DNA of 64,000 nucleotides from SG-bin7 sp964498095 (GTDB lineage: Bacteria; Bdellovibrionota; Bdellovibrionia; Bdellovibrionales; SG-bin7). A model generated the notes under the pieces. That model searched no databases and had not been told where the DNA came from. It worked only from the letters and a program-made list of their open reading frames with translations. Shown piece by piece: positions 41,588 to 49,720 of the stretch (its first letter is position 1; each line of letters opens with the position of its first letter). The DNA lies in contig CAZCFY010000009.1 in the NCBI GenBank assembly GCA_964498095.1, positions 1 to 64,000 on the forward strand, given 5' to 3'. The translations under genes were made by a program, and so were the position numbers.

Positions 41588-41616
41588 AGTACATTGGTCG
41601 AGTCGGCCAATGTACT
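41588..41616 (+). promoter_or_regulatory. 10-bp hairpin between the FecR and TPR genes
   Basis: AGTACATTGG (41588-41597) pairs perfectly with CCAATGTACT (41607-41616) across a 9-base loop. No T-run follows directly. It may end or process the first transcript, or lower expression of the second gene. Confidence 0.55.
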
Positions 41617-41692
41617 AGATACCTTTAATACTCCCGTTTATTGAAAACATAGTTTATCTTTTACTTTAGGCATTCACTCTCGAGGAGCGGCT

Positions 41693-43852
41693 ATGAGGCT
41701 TAAAGTAATTCTGTTACCGTTAACCATTCTAATTTCTAGTTTTTCCGGCGCCCAAGAAACTGCTACCCAACCGCCCACCGGTACGGAAAAAAAGCCCGTC
41801 GAGACCAAAACAAGTGGGCGCAAAGCCGTTTCTACCAATACGGCAATGTCGATTAGTTATGGCTCTGCAAAGTGGAACAACGATCCTACAAAAATTGATT
41901 CCGCTTCGGTAATCTTTCGGGACGCAAATTCTAACAAGACAGCTTTGATCATCGTCGATGAAACGGCACCGGACTCGGCTACTTTTCAAGGAAAATATAT
42001 AATTCGCTGGGGTGATGACGAAAAAGTTGTACCCGAAATTTATATTCCACCCCAAGAAATGGTTAAAAAGCCAAATTGGCTCAAGGAATTTAACGAAAAA
42101 GTTAAAGCTGGGAAATTAAAGCGCAAGCCGTTTCTGTCGCGCCAAAACGAAAGTGGCATACGTACCTTTGATGTCTTCGACACAAAAGAACAGGCCGAAC
42201 AGGCTTCAAGAGCACGCGACGAAGCCAAAAAAATAGAGCAAGAGGCCAAGGAAGCCAAGGCTACACCCCAAATGGAAAAAGCTCTTACCAAAACTGCGGC
42301 TGCCGCCATGATAGAAGCAGAAAAACTTGCCGCTATTGAAGCGGCTAAATTGAAATTACTGGCAGAAGAAGCTGACCGCGAGGCTGAACGCGCCCGTTTA
42401 GCGCAAATTGAAAAGCAGCGGGAAGAAGAGCGTAAACGCAAACAGGCGGAACTCGATGCGGCCGAAAAAGCGCGCCGTCAGGTCAAGGCAAAAAAAATTG
42501 CCGAAGAAGCTGTCGCCGCGTATAGGGCAAGCGAATTTCCCAAGGCTGAAGACTTGTTTCGCAAGGCCGTTGACCTTGATCCGTCTAACACGAGTTATTA
42601 TTACTATTATGGTATTTCGCTCTTCCGAAATGATAAAAACAATGACTCTATCGTAATTCTTCAACAGGTTAGCGAGGGAAAAGATTACGACATCGTCGAA
42701 AAGGATTATTACATTGGGCTAAACTACATTAAGCTCAAAGAGTTCGAAAATGCCGTGCAAATCTTTAGAAAAATTAAAGCCACGAATCACCCCACTCTTT
42801 CCGCTTCCTCTGCCTTTTACGAGGGTGTGGTTTTATTTCAGACGCTGAAGTACGAAGATGCAAAAATCCCGTTCCAGGAAGTTTTGGACAGTCAGTTCTC
42901 AGATCCTAAGTTGGATGCTCAAGCCGAAAAGTACCTGGAACAAATCGCGGGAATACTTTATTTTGCCGCACAAAAGGCCAAACGCATTTTGACGTCGACA
43001 TCCATCGGTGTGCAGTACGATTCAAATATTCTCTACACATCTGACGCCACTTTAGATCAAGGAACAGCTTCTGATCTTGGCGGCACGCGTTTTCTTTTGA
43101 TGACCTCAGGACAATTTAGGCCGATCTATGAACAGGATAAAGAATTTGGTTCCAAGCTAGCCTTAACCTACCTATACTCTTCGAACTCCGCTCATGCCAA
43201 GGCCGATCCTTTTCTTATCTCTTTAACATTTCCCTATGTCGTCAAGGGTACCCTTATGGATCTTGGCACTAAGTGGGATATCACTCCTGGCGCCGAAATT
43301 CTTTATATGGACGCAGACAACGACGGCACCCGAGAAAATCTGTTAAATTCTGGTGTGCTCGGAATTTCTAATACTTTAATTTTAAATCCCGAACGCATTT
43401 CGGTAGTAACCGCTAACTTACGCCAGGACGAATCTCCTACGACATCCGACTCTTCGGCCTTTAAAATTTCTTTGGGTACGACTCAGATGAAATTTTTAAA
43501 TAAGGAGCGCACCACGATATTTTCTGGAGACGCGGGTTACACCATCAACAATGCCCAAGGAAATGATTACTACTACACGCGCCTGGATTTAAAAGGTACC
43601 TATATGACGCCTTGGAAATGGGGCTCAACTGGGATTGCCTCTTTAGGGTATTATTTAGCTGATTACAGTAAGAAAACTACCGCGCGTGCGGATAATAACT
43701 ACGCGCTTAACTTAGCGATGAGCCGCCCCATTGCCGAGTCATTGCAAGGTACGTTGAATGCAAACTACACCATGCAAAAATCGAATGACAGTAGTTACAC
43801 CTATAACAAGTGGTCACTCATGTATATGGTGACCGCGAACTACGATTTTTGA
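41693..43852 (+). CDS. Exported TPR protein with C-terminal outer-membrane barrel
   Basis: A 719-residue protein. Residues 1-20 are a signal peptide. About 50-165 form a beta-type domain. About 165-275 are a long Ala/Glu/Lys coiled coil (EQASRARDEAKKIEQEAKEAK and following). About 275-425 hold TPR repeats (YRASEFPKAEDLFRKAVDLDPS). From about 430 on alternate strands (IGVQYDSNILYTSD, GDAGYTINNAQGNDYYYTRL) run to a terminal Phe, as in outer-membrane barrels. It may anchor the FecR-domain partner at the outer membrane. GAGGAGC precedes the ATG. Confidence 0.82.
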   Translation: MRLKVILLPLTILISSFSGAQETATQPPTGTEKKPVETKTSGRKAVSTNTAMSISYGSAKWNNDPTKIDSASVIFRDANSNKTALIIVDETAPDSATFQGKYIIRWGDDEKVVPEIYIPPQEMVKKPNWLKEFNEKVKAGKLKRKPFLSRQNESGIRTFDVFDTKEQAEQASRARDEAKKIEQEAKEAKATPQMEKALTKTAAAAMIEAEKLAAIEAAKLKLLAEEADREAERARLAQIEKQREEERKRKQAELDAAEKARRQVKAKKIAEEAVAAYRASEFPKAEDLFRKAVDLDPSNTSYYYYYGISLFRNDKNNDSIVILQQVSEGKDYDIVEKDYYIGLNYIKLKEFENAVQIFRKIKATNHPTLSASSAFYEGVVLFQTLKYEDAKIPFQEVLDSQFSDPKLDAQAEKYLEQIAGILYFAAQKAKRILTSTSIGVQYDSNILYTSDATLDQGTASDLGGTRFLLMTSGQFRPIYEQDKEFGSKLALTYLYSSNSAHAKADPFLISLTFPYVVKGTLMDLGTKWDITPGAEILYMDADNDGTRENLLNSGVLGISNTLILNPERISVVTANLRQDESPTTSDSSAFKISLGTTQMKFLNKERTTIFSGDAGYTINNAQGNDYYYTRLDLKGTYMTPWKWGSTGIASLGYYLADYSKKTTARADNNYALNLAMSRPIAESLQGTLNANYTMQKSNDSSYTYNKWSLMYMVTANYDF

Positions 43853-43858
43853 CGCACT

Positions 43859-43920
43859 ATGGACTCGATTTGGTGTCAGGCACCTTTTCTTAATGGACTC
43901 GATTTGGTGTCGGGCACCTT
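43859..43920. repeat. Two REP-like 28-bp direct repeats
   Basis: Two 28-bp copies (43859-43886 and 43893-43920) differ at one base. Each ends in the partial palindrome GGTGTC(A/G)GGCACC followed by TT. They fill the gap between two convergent genes, and the second copy contains part of the stop codon of the cytochrome gene. The form suits REP elements mobilised by RAYT transposases, such as the one at 27514. Confidence 0.75.
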
Positions 43921-44671
43921 ATTTTTCTGGGGAGCCGAGAGCGATCCAGTCTTTGATGAATTTTAATTCGACGGCAGTGACCGCTGGGTATTGGGTGCGA
44001 TCTTTCTTAGGAGGCATTGTATCGCGTTCGATTTCGCTGACCAAACCATCTAAATCTCTCAAAGTTGCCGTATATGTATCGTAGCGCACATTACTCTTGG
44101 CCGTCACGGGCCCATGGCAACCAATACATTTACCGGCTAAAATAAATTTTTTCACATTTTCATAGGTTTTCGGCGTTTTCGCAGGATCAAATGTATCAAC
44201 CACCGGCGGCGGGGTTGTCGCGCCCGGCTTCGGCGCACCCGCCATTATCCAATCAGCAACTATTTTAATTTGATCGTCTGGTAATTTACCTGTTGTCGGC
44301 ATGGGTGCCGCGGTATCTAACATTCGTGTATATAAAATCGATCCCATTAAATTATTTGGTACGACAACATTGGTTGTGGTTACCAAGCTATCCCAACTGG
44401 TGACATCAAAAGGGATTGTTCCTAGTTTCGTCGTGGGGCCATGGCATAAGCTGCACTGCTGCACCAGCAAATTCATCGCCTTTTCGGACACCGTCGTTCC
44501 CGCCGGAGGAGGATTCATCGGCGTGGGATTGGGCGAATTCGCGTTAGGATCTGAACTCGGGTTATTTGTACTATCAACAATTGCCTTATTTACATTCCAG
44601 CCTTCGCAATTGTTGTAGAATACAGTGGTAAAAACAATCGTAATAACCAGTATTCCAAAAACTTTCTTCAT
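43919..44671 (-). CDS. Diheme c-type cytochrome, probable lipoprotein
   Basis: A 250-residue exported protein with two CxxCH heme sites, CSLCHGP (about 73-79) and CIGCHGP (about 182-188). Each is followed by a MP motif that could give the Met ligand (APMPTTG and TMPPKKD). The N-terminus is hydrophobic and ends FYNNCEGW, an atypical lipobox, and a Pro/Asn-rich linker follows. The two halves look like a duplicated cytochrome domain of the planctomycete-type (PSCyt1-like). No oxidase or dehydrogenase lies nearby. It overlaps the previous lipoprotein stop by one base (TAATG). Confidence 0.85.
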   Translation of the reverse strand: MKKVFGILVITIVFTTVFYNNCEGWNVNKAIVDSTNNPSSDPNANSPNPTPMNPPPAGTTVSEKAMNLLVQQCSLCHGPTTKLGTIPFDVTSWDSLVTTTNVVVPNNLMGSILYTRMLDTAAPMPTTGKLPDDQIKIVADWIMAGAPKPGATTPPPVVDTFDPAKTPKTYENVKKFILAGKCIGCHGPVTAKSNVRYDTYTATLRDLDGLVSEIERDTMPPKKDRTQYPAVTAVELKFIKDWIALGSPEK

Positions 44672-45069
44672 TAGAAATCTCCCTCATTTCCAACTGGGTT
44701 ATCTACTGGATCTTCTCCGGGTTCGTCATCAGATGATGGCTCCTGAGATCCGCACTCCCCTGCGTAGTCTTTTAAATCTCCCACACCATGTTGTTTTAGA
44801 TGCGCTATCACCGCACCCGCACCAACATAAAGAGTGTGCAGATTATCAGGATTTCCCTCGGGCAGATGGCATAGGGCATAGCAGCCACCATCGTTGCCGT
44901 CGTTATCCCCATCATCTTCACAGAGTGAAGGAGCGACGGCGGCGCCGTCAAGTTCCGCGAGAATCTTGGCATATTCCGGATTGAGTTTGGACTCTTCCGT
45001 GCCAGAGCTGCTGCCGCAGCCCGCGGTGATCAAGGCAGAGACGCTAACGAAAAGCAGTAAGCTCTTCAT
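44671..45069 (-). CDS. Small lipoprotein with a CHxPEGNPxNxHT-type motif
   Basis: A 132-residue lipoprotein with a classic lipobox (ALITAGC). The core reads CYALCHLPEGNPDNLHTLYV then GAVIAHLKQHG and a final GEC. From memory this matches a short extracellular module (CHxPPGNPxNxHT...HLxHGDYLG) found in many secreted bacterial proteins. The C-terminal tail is acidic and Pro-rich. AAGGAGG precedes the ATG. It is between two other exported proteins in one operon. Confidence 0.8.
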   Translation of the reverse strand: MKSLLLFVSVSALITAGCGSSSGTEESKLNPEYAKILAELDGAAVAPSLCEDDGDNDGNDGGCYALCHLPEGNPDNLHTLYVGAGAVIAHLKQHGVGDLKDYAGECGSQEPSSDDEPGEDPVDNPVGNEGDF

Positions 45070-45091
45070 GGTAACCTCCTTGGGGTTAGAG

Positions 45092-45736
45092 TTAATCTAA
45101 AACACCAATCGCGGTTTCAATTTTGCCGCGAATTTCACCGTCGCTGGTTACAGTCATTAATGCTTCAACGATAGCCTGGATTTTTAATGATATTTCCTGG
45201 CTGTTGAAGTCGACGTTTTTTGAGCCGTTAAATTTCATTGATATATTTTCACTCGAACTAAATTGCCCATTGAGATTTGAAACCACCACACTTGACCCGC
45301 CACATTTGGAGCCGTTGAGTGACATCTCCACCTGTCTATACTCTGAAGGCGGCAGAGAAATAAAATCTAAATCCGTACCCAGCGGCGACAGCGAAACCTG
45401 TCTGGCCGCAAATGGTACGTTTTGAATATCGGTATTACTGCTAGAATCAACTATAGTTCTAAATTTTACGTTTCCAATACACATGATAACGGTAATGTTT
45501 TGTAAATTATCTGTTGTAGTCACTGTAGCCGCAACGGGTTTATTCATTGATGCCCCCATAGCCGCCGAACCATAGGCCGCAAAGGATAAATGCAGCGATG
45601 GATTTCCGGTCGATGTTCCCTGTGAACCGCCAGCGCCGCCAAGGAGTGGACTTAAAAAACCATTACAGTTTTGAAAGAACAAACTGCTGAGTACACTGAA
45701 TACTATGAAAGATAATATTGTCGTTCTCTGACTCAT
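45092..45736 (-). CDS. Probable lipoprotein of unknown function
   Basis: A 214-residue exported protein. The hydrophobic N-terminus ends SSLFFQNCNGF, the same atypical lipobox type as in the cytochrome downstream. The mature part is beta-rich and Ser/Asn-rich and has a Cys pair (IMCIGNVKF and GSKCGGSS). I do not recognise a family. The ATG at 45736 has GAGGA at eight bases and lies one base after the regulator stop; a GTG at 45751 is possible. Confidence 0.75.
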   Translation of the reverse strand: MSQRTTILSFIVFSVLSSLFFQNCNGFLSPLLGGAGGSQGTSTGNPSLHLSFAAYGSAAMGASMNKPVAATVTTTDNLQNITVIMCIGNVKFRTIVDSSSNTDIQNVPFAARQVSLSPLGTDLDFISLPPSEYRQVEMSLNGSKCGGSSVVVSNLNGQFSSSENISMKFNGSKNVDFNSQEISLKIQAIVEALMTVTSDGEIRGKIETAIGVLD

Positions 45737-45737
45737 A

Positions 45738-46589
45738 TTATTTGTCCTCACTTAGCGGAAAAAAGGAAAGCTCAACGTGATAAACGCTATCTGCGGATTT
45801 TTGCTTTTGCTCGAGTTCCACTATTTTCTTTTTGGCTTCATCTAAAATTTCTTTAGCAGCGTCGATGTTTTCTTTGGCCACGGCAAAGGTATAGCCCGAA
45901 AGATAGCGCGCATCTTTTTCCGTTTGATCTATTGATTCCACCGCCAAATTCAACATTTCGCGGTGATAATCGCCAAGAGCAATTTGGTAAACACCGCCTT
46001 CGCACTTAAGAGATTTGTTGGGCAAACTGGCCAGCCCATTTTTATCCACGGCGACGAATCCATGTTTAGTTAAAAAGCCCATGGCTTTTTCGATTTCGCT
46101 AACCGGCACGTGACGTTTTAGCCGCCCCTGAATAAATTTGGCATTCCACTTGAAACCTTCGGTGGCGACAAGTTCCCGAATCGTCACTAGGTACCAGCGC
46201 GAAAGATATTTATGAACTTCTAATTCCGAAGTATTTTTGTCTTTATAAGCTTCAAAGCGTTGAATTTGCTTTAATGCGTGCGAGCGCTCTTCTTGACTGC
46301 GGGCCTCGCCTAAAGCGACGAGAATTTTTAGATACGATTGTTCTTGCGGCTTAAGTCCCAAATGCGGCATTAATTTTTTTAGCGCCTTTTCGGACAGACT
46401 TCTTTGTCCAGAAAGGACAAGGGGAAGGTACCCTGGAGACAAGTCAGCGTTTCGACTAAGAGCACGTAGGGTTTTGCTCCCGTCGAGGTTTTTATTATAT
46501 TCTATCCAAGCTTGCAAAAATTCGCGGTAATCGTGATGCGCAAATACTTCTGGTCGAGTTTTTTGTTGTGCCGCTGTGATTGCCGCCAA
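45738..46589 (-). CDS. TIGR02147/DUF4423-family regulator
   Basis: A 283-residue cytosolic protein. The N-terminus has the family signature (VFAHHDYREFLQAWIEYNK, then SRNADLSPGYLPLVLSGQRSLSEKALKKL), an HTH-like region. The C-terminal half (about 100-260) has the winged-helix-like RLKRHVPVSEIEKAMGFLTKHG and a helical end. The family is abundant in Bdellovibrio and Fibrobacter and often sits beside exported proteins. It is the first gene of a run with three exported proteins, so it probably controls them. The target is unknown. Confidence 0.85.
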   Translation of the reverse strand: MAAITAAQQKTRPEVFAHHDYREFLQAWIEYNKNLDGSKTLRALSRNADLSPGYLPLVLSGQRSLSEKALKKLMPHLGLKPQEQSYLKILVALGEARSQEERSHALKQIQRFEAYKDKNTSELEVHKYLSRWYLVTIRELVATEGFKWNAKFIQGRLKRHVPVSEIEKAMGFLTKHGFVAVDKNGLASLPNKSLKCEGGVYQIALGDYHREMLNLAVESIDQTEKDARYLSGYTFAVAKENIDAAKEILDEAKKKIVELEQKQKSADSVYHVELSFFPLSEDK

Positions 46590-46811
46590 GATACCTTCCC
46601 CCCGTTGATTAATTCTACCTAAGAGGATTATGGTTCGCCATACCTATAACTTTGACAGCATGAACTTCTGTATTCAAAGTTCGCCGCATTTCTCAGTATT
46701 TTCAGTATCTTAAGACGTATTTAGTATTTAAAAAATAATTTATTGTAATCACTAGACCACCCAAAATTGTGGCTCAAACTGAGAATAGTAACGTGATAAA
46801 ATTTAAAGGAA

Positions 46812-47456
46812 ATGCTTAGTAATGCGAGCGGGTTTTCAATAATAGATATTGTCATTTCCATGGCGATCATGGCAATTCTTGTAACCATCGCCTCGCACAA
46901 TCTAGATTGCATGGCCGACAGCGCTCACAAATCCGAGGCTATGCTTGCCCTTGGTGCCATTTACCAAGCGGAACAAACTCACTTTAATGAATTCAACACA
47001 TATACGATGTGCATTTTAAAAATTGGTTATCTCCCCGAGTCTGGAAAACGCATTTACACGGTGGGTTTTGCCTCTCAGGCCAATAGTGGTACGTGTGGTA
47101 ACGGCGCGCAAGGGTGTAATCGTTACGAACAGGGATTTGTTTGTAACACCGCAAATGCAAATTATGGCGCTAATGCGGGACTTACTTCCGACGCCAACGT
47201 CGCGGCAAACGCAACCAGCGGCGCAAAGGGAGTTGCATTATCTTTCGCGTCCATGGGCGGAGCCTACACTTGCCATGATAATGGCCTAGTGGCTATCAAC
47301 GGCGTACCTTATTATTGCTGGGGAAAAGTGTACAAGAACAGTTTTCACGCCGTTGCCTATCGCGGGATAACCCATAATAACCAACCGGCCTTACAGGGAT
47401 ATCTAATTAATGAAAGCAAGAAAGTGATAAAAGCAAAATTCGACGGGTTCCCATGA
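46812..47456 (+). CDS. Type IV pilin-like protein, first of a pair
   Basis: A 214-residue pseudopilin. The short leader MLSNASG is followed by the prepilin-type segment FSIIDIVISMAIMAILVTIA. Asp stands at position 5 where Glu is usual. The globular part has several Cys and is about half identical to the next gene; the segment from EQTHFNEFNTYTMCILKIG is almost unchanged. AAAGGA lies unusually close (one base) to the ATG at 46812. It is probably processed by PilD and added to a type IV pilus or type II secretion pseudopilus. The two overlap by 4 bp. Confidence 0.85.
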   Translation: MLSNASGFSIIDIVISMAIMAILVTIASHNLDCMADSAHKSEAMLALGAIYQAEQTHFNEFNTYTMCILKIGYLPESGKRIYTVGFASQANSGTCGNGAQGCNRYEQGFVCNTANANYGANAGLTSDANVAANATSGAKGVALSFASMGGAYTCHDNGLVAINGVPYYCWGKVYKNSFHAVAYRGITHNNQPALQGYLINESKKVIKAKFDGFP

Positions 47457-48103
47457 AGGCGATTGGATTTTCACTCTTAGATGTCCTAATTTCTCTTTCG
47501 ATTCTTACAATTCTAATAGGCATCGGCGTAAGAAATTTGGACTGCCTCGTCGACAACGCCCATAAATCAGAGGCCATAGCGAATTTGGGGGCAATTTATC
47601 AAGCGGAACAGACGCACTTTAATGAATTTAACACCTATACGATGTGTATTTTAAAAATAGGATTTATGCCCGATGGAAGTCGGCGCGTTTACTCGGTTGG
47701 CTTCGGACCCGACGCCAATTCTGGCGCCTGCGGCGCGGGTACAGAAGCGTGTAATCGCTATGAGCAAAATAAAATTTGTAACACTTTAAATGCAAAATAT
47801 GGCGACCCCGTCGACACCTCCGACATCAATGTCGCCGCCACCACAACGAGTGGTATAGATGGAATTCCAATGTCTTTTGCGGCCATGGGCGGAACAGGTT
47901 ACACATGTCACGGCCCTGGCGGCGGCTCGGGTCTCGTGTTCATCAATGGCGTCCCCTTTAATTGCTGGGGTTATGTGGGAAAACGATTATTTCAGGCCGT
48001 TGCTTACCGCGGAGTAAGTTATAAAGGACAGCCAGCAATCCAAGGTTATTTGGTAGATCAATCCAAGAAGGTATTAAAGGCCAAGTACGACGGCTATCCC
48101 TAA
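47453..48103 (+). CDS. Type IV pilin-like protein, second of a pair
   Basis: A 216-residue paralogue of the preceding gene. The leader is MKAIG and the N-terminal helix FSLLDVLISLSILTILIGIG again has Asp at position 5. Shared blocks are SEAxxxLGAIYQAEQTHF, CNRYEQ, INGVPxxCWG and a C-terminal KAKxDGxP. It adds a Gly-rich loop (HGPGGGSG). Overlap of start and stop shows translational coupling. Its stop codon overlaps that of the opposing recO gene. Confidence 0.85.
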   Translation: MKAIGFSLLDVLISLSILTILIGIGVRNLDCLVDNAHKSEAIANLGAIYQAEQTHFNEFNTYTMCILKIGFMPDGSRRVYSVGFGPDANSGACGAGTEACNRYEQNKICNTLNAKYGDPVDTSDINVAATTTSGIDGIPMSFAAMGGTGYTCHGPGGGSGLVFINGVPFNCWGYVGKRLFQAVAYRGVSYKGQPAIQGYLVDQSKKVLKAKYDGYP

Positions 48104-48696
48104 GAGCCGACGTAATCATTTAATAGCAATCCTACCTCGGATTGCAGCCGTGACATCGAAGAGTTCTCCGTGGGTACTTGCGCATGCTGCGCCAGTGGGG
48201 CTTTTAATAAATCTTCGGAGTTATCAAGTTTAGGTAACACGCCTTGCAACGCTAAAAGTTTTAGTTCAAATTGCAGCTTTAATTTACGCAAGTCCTGGCT
48301 GTCCTCGATGTTTTTTAGCGCGTGACCAAAAAGGTTAAACAAAGCTTCGTTATCCAAAGCATCGGGCTGAGCCAGTTTTAAAATTAATTTTATAAAATAA
48401 AAGGCCAGCTCCAAGCGGTCATAGTCGGTGCGAATTTTAGGAAAGCCGCTAATAAAGGACGCCTCTTTTAATTGCCCTAAAGCTTCGCCTTCGTTTTCGC
48501 TGCCGGGACGGTAAACCAATTGGACAAAATTTAGCGGTTCAAGCACGGCGCCACCAAAGCGCTTTTTACTTTTCGCCGCGGCCTTTGCAAAAAGATTTAA
48601 ACGCGCGCCACTCGTGTTAATCGCGTGCACGATGAGATTTGAATCCATGTGCTTGATTGTTTTTAAAATGATGGCTTTTTCAATGACTTGGTTCAT
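48100..48696 (-). CDS. recO: DNA repair protein RecO
   Basis: RecO helps load RecA at single-strand gaps. The 198-residue product has the N-terminal OB-fold (EKAIILKTIKHMDSNLIVHAI, then LNLFAKAAAKSKKRFGGAVLEP) and a helical C-terminal domain. It is shorter than the usual 230-250 residues, with the C-terminal end missing and no Cys zinc site. Its start overlaps the upstream membrane-protein gene by 17 bp. Confidence 0.85.
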   Translation of the reverse strand: MNQVIEKAIILKTIKHMDSNLIVHAINTSGARLNLFAKAAAKSKKRFGGAVLEPLNFVQLVYRPGSENEGEALGQLKEASFISGFPKIRTDYDRLELAFYFIKLILKLAQPDALDNEALFNLFGHALKNIEDSQDLRKLKLQFELKLLALQGVLPKLDNSEDLLKAPLAQHAQVPTENSSMSRLQSEVGLLLNDYVGS

Positions 48697-49681
48697 ATTT
48701 TTTTCGGGTTAAGTATATATAACCGCCACCCAAGCCAAATACAAAACAAATGATCTGATAAAGAGTAATGGAATTGGGACCTAACTGGGATTGGGTACCC
48801 AAATAGGTATTAAACAAAGCAAAAAATGCCATTTGCCCTATGCCAATTCCGCCGGGCGTAATGGGAATAGCTGAGGCAACAAATCCCAATGGCACCAAAA
48901 ACATATAAGAACCAAAACTCATGGATACTCCCATCGACCGTCCAATGAGGTAGAAGAATAGTACCGACGAAACTTGCAATAAAATCGACAGAAACACAGC
49001 TTTACCCACGACATCTAATTTTGTACAATACGCGTGGACGGCCGCATAAGAGTCGACAATTATTTTTCCATAAGGAAGGCGGCCGAATTTTTTAAACATC
49101 CATCCCGAGTCATAAAACCGGTCCGAGAACCCAAGCACGAGTGCCGCCGTAAAAATACTGCCAGCAATTAAAACGCCCCGATAGGTGTAGTAAAGTTTGG
49201 GGTTTTGCATGATATCCCCGCCGATAAGTGGGCCCGAGGCGATAACGAGAATGATAATTGTCCAAAGACCTAATAGCCGGTCCATGACAATGCTTGTAGC
49301 GGCCAAAAATTTGCGGTCATCATTGGATTTTACAAGGTAATAACCTTTTACCAAATCACCACCTACGCCACCGGGAACAACAAAATTAAAAAACAAGCCG
49401 ATGAGTTGCAGTGAAAAAACATTCTTCATGCTTAAATCAAAACCCTGCCCGCGCAAAAGAATTAACCAGCGTAAAGCCGATAAATAAATCCCCAGTAAGA
49501 CCAGAAATATGCAGAAAATAAGTTCGGTATAGGTGATTTCTTTAACGAGTTCCTGTGGATTAAACAGATTTTTTTCGATCATTATATAAATGATCAGGAC
49601 GGCAACGGCGACTTTAAAAAAGGGGACCAATGCCCCCTTTAAACGCTTTAAGTGTCGGCTCATCTTCTTTGAATCGCCCAT
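48680..49681 (-). CDS. LPG-synthase-type (UPF0104) integral membrane protein
   Basis: A 333-residue membrane protein with about eight helices, of the lysylphosphatidylglycerol synthase transmembrane / AglD-like family. Hallmarks are LSALRWLILLRGQG, the NFVVPGGVGGDLVKGYYLV loop and PITPGGIGIGQMAFFALF. The soluble aminoacyl-transfer domain of MprF is absent. Such stand-alone proteins may move or flip lipids, but the role here is unknown. The ATG at 49681 lies in a hairpin; a second ATG at 49663 (MSRHLKRL) is an alternative start. Confidence 0.85.
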   Translation of the reverse strand: MGDSKKMSRHLKRLKGALVPFFKVAVAVLIIYIMIEKNLFNPQELVKEITYTELIFCIFLVLLGIYLSALRWLILLRGQGFDLSMKNVFSLQLIGLFFNFVVPGGVGGDLVKGYYLVKSNDDRKFLAATSIVMDRLLGLWTIIILVIASGPLIGGDIMQNPKLYYTYRGVLIAGSIFTAALVLGFSDRFYDSGWMFKKFGRLPYGKIIVDSYAAVHAYCTKLDVVGKAVFLSILLQVSSVLFFYLIGRSMGVSMSFGSYMFLVPLGFVASAIPITPGGIGIGQMAFFALFNTYLGTQSQLGPNSITLYQIICFVFGLGGGYIYLTRKKYEPSH

Positions 49682-49692
49682 TAAGGGCGATT
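49672..49692 (-). promoter_or_regulatory. Hairpin over the start of the UPF0104 gene
   Basis: AATCGCCC (49672-49679) pairs perfectly with GGGCGATT (49685-49692) across a 5-base loop that includes the first possible start codon. It could limit ribosome access, or mark the leader if the ATG at 49663 is used. Confidence 0.5.
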
Positions 49693-49720
49693 AGACAAGC
49701 ACTATTTTAGATAGACTAAA

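Noticed and set aside
44301..44618. 105-codon plus-strand frame opposite the cytochrome gene
   Set aside because: It is antisense to a gene with two clear heme motifs and signal sequence.
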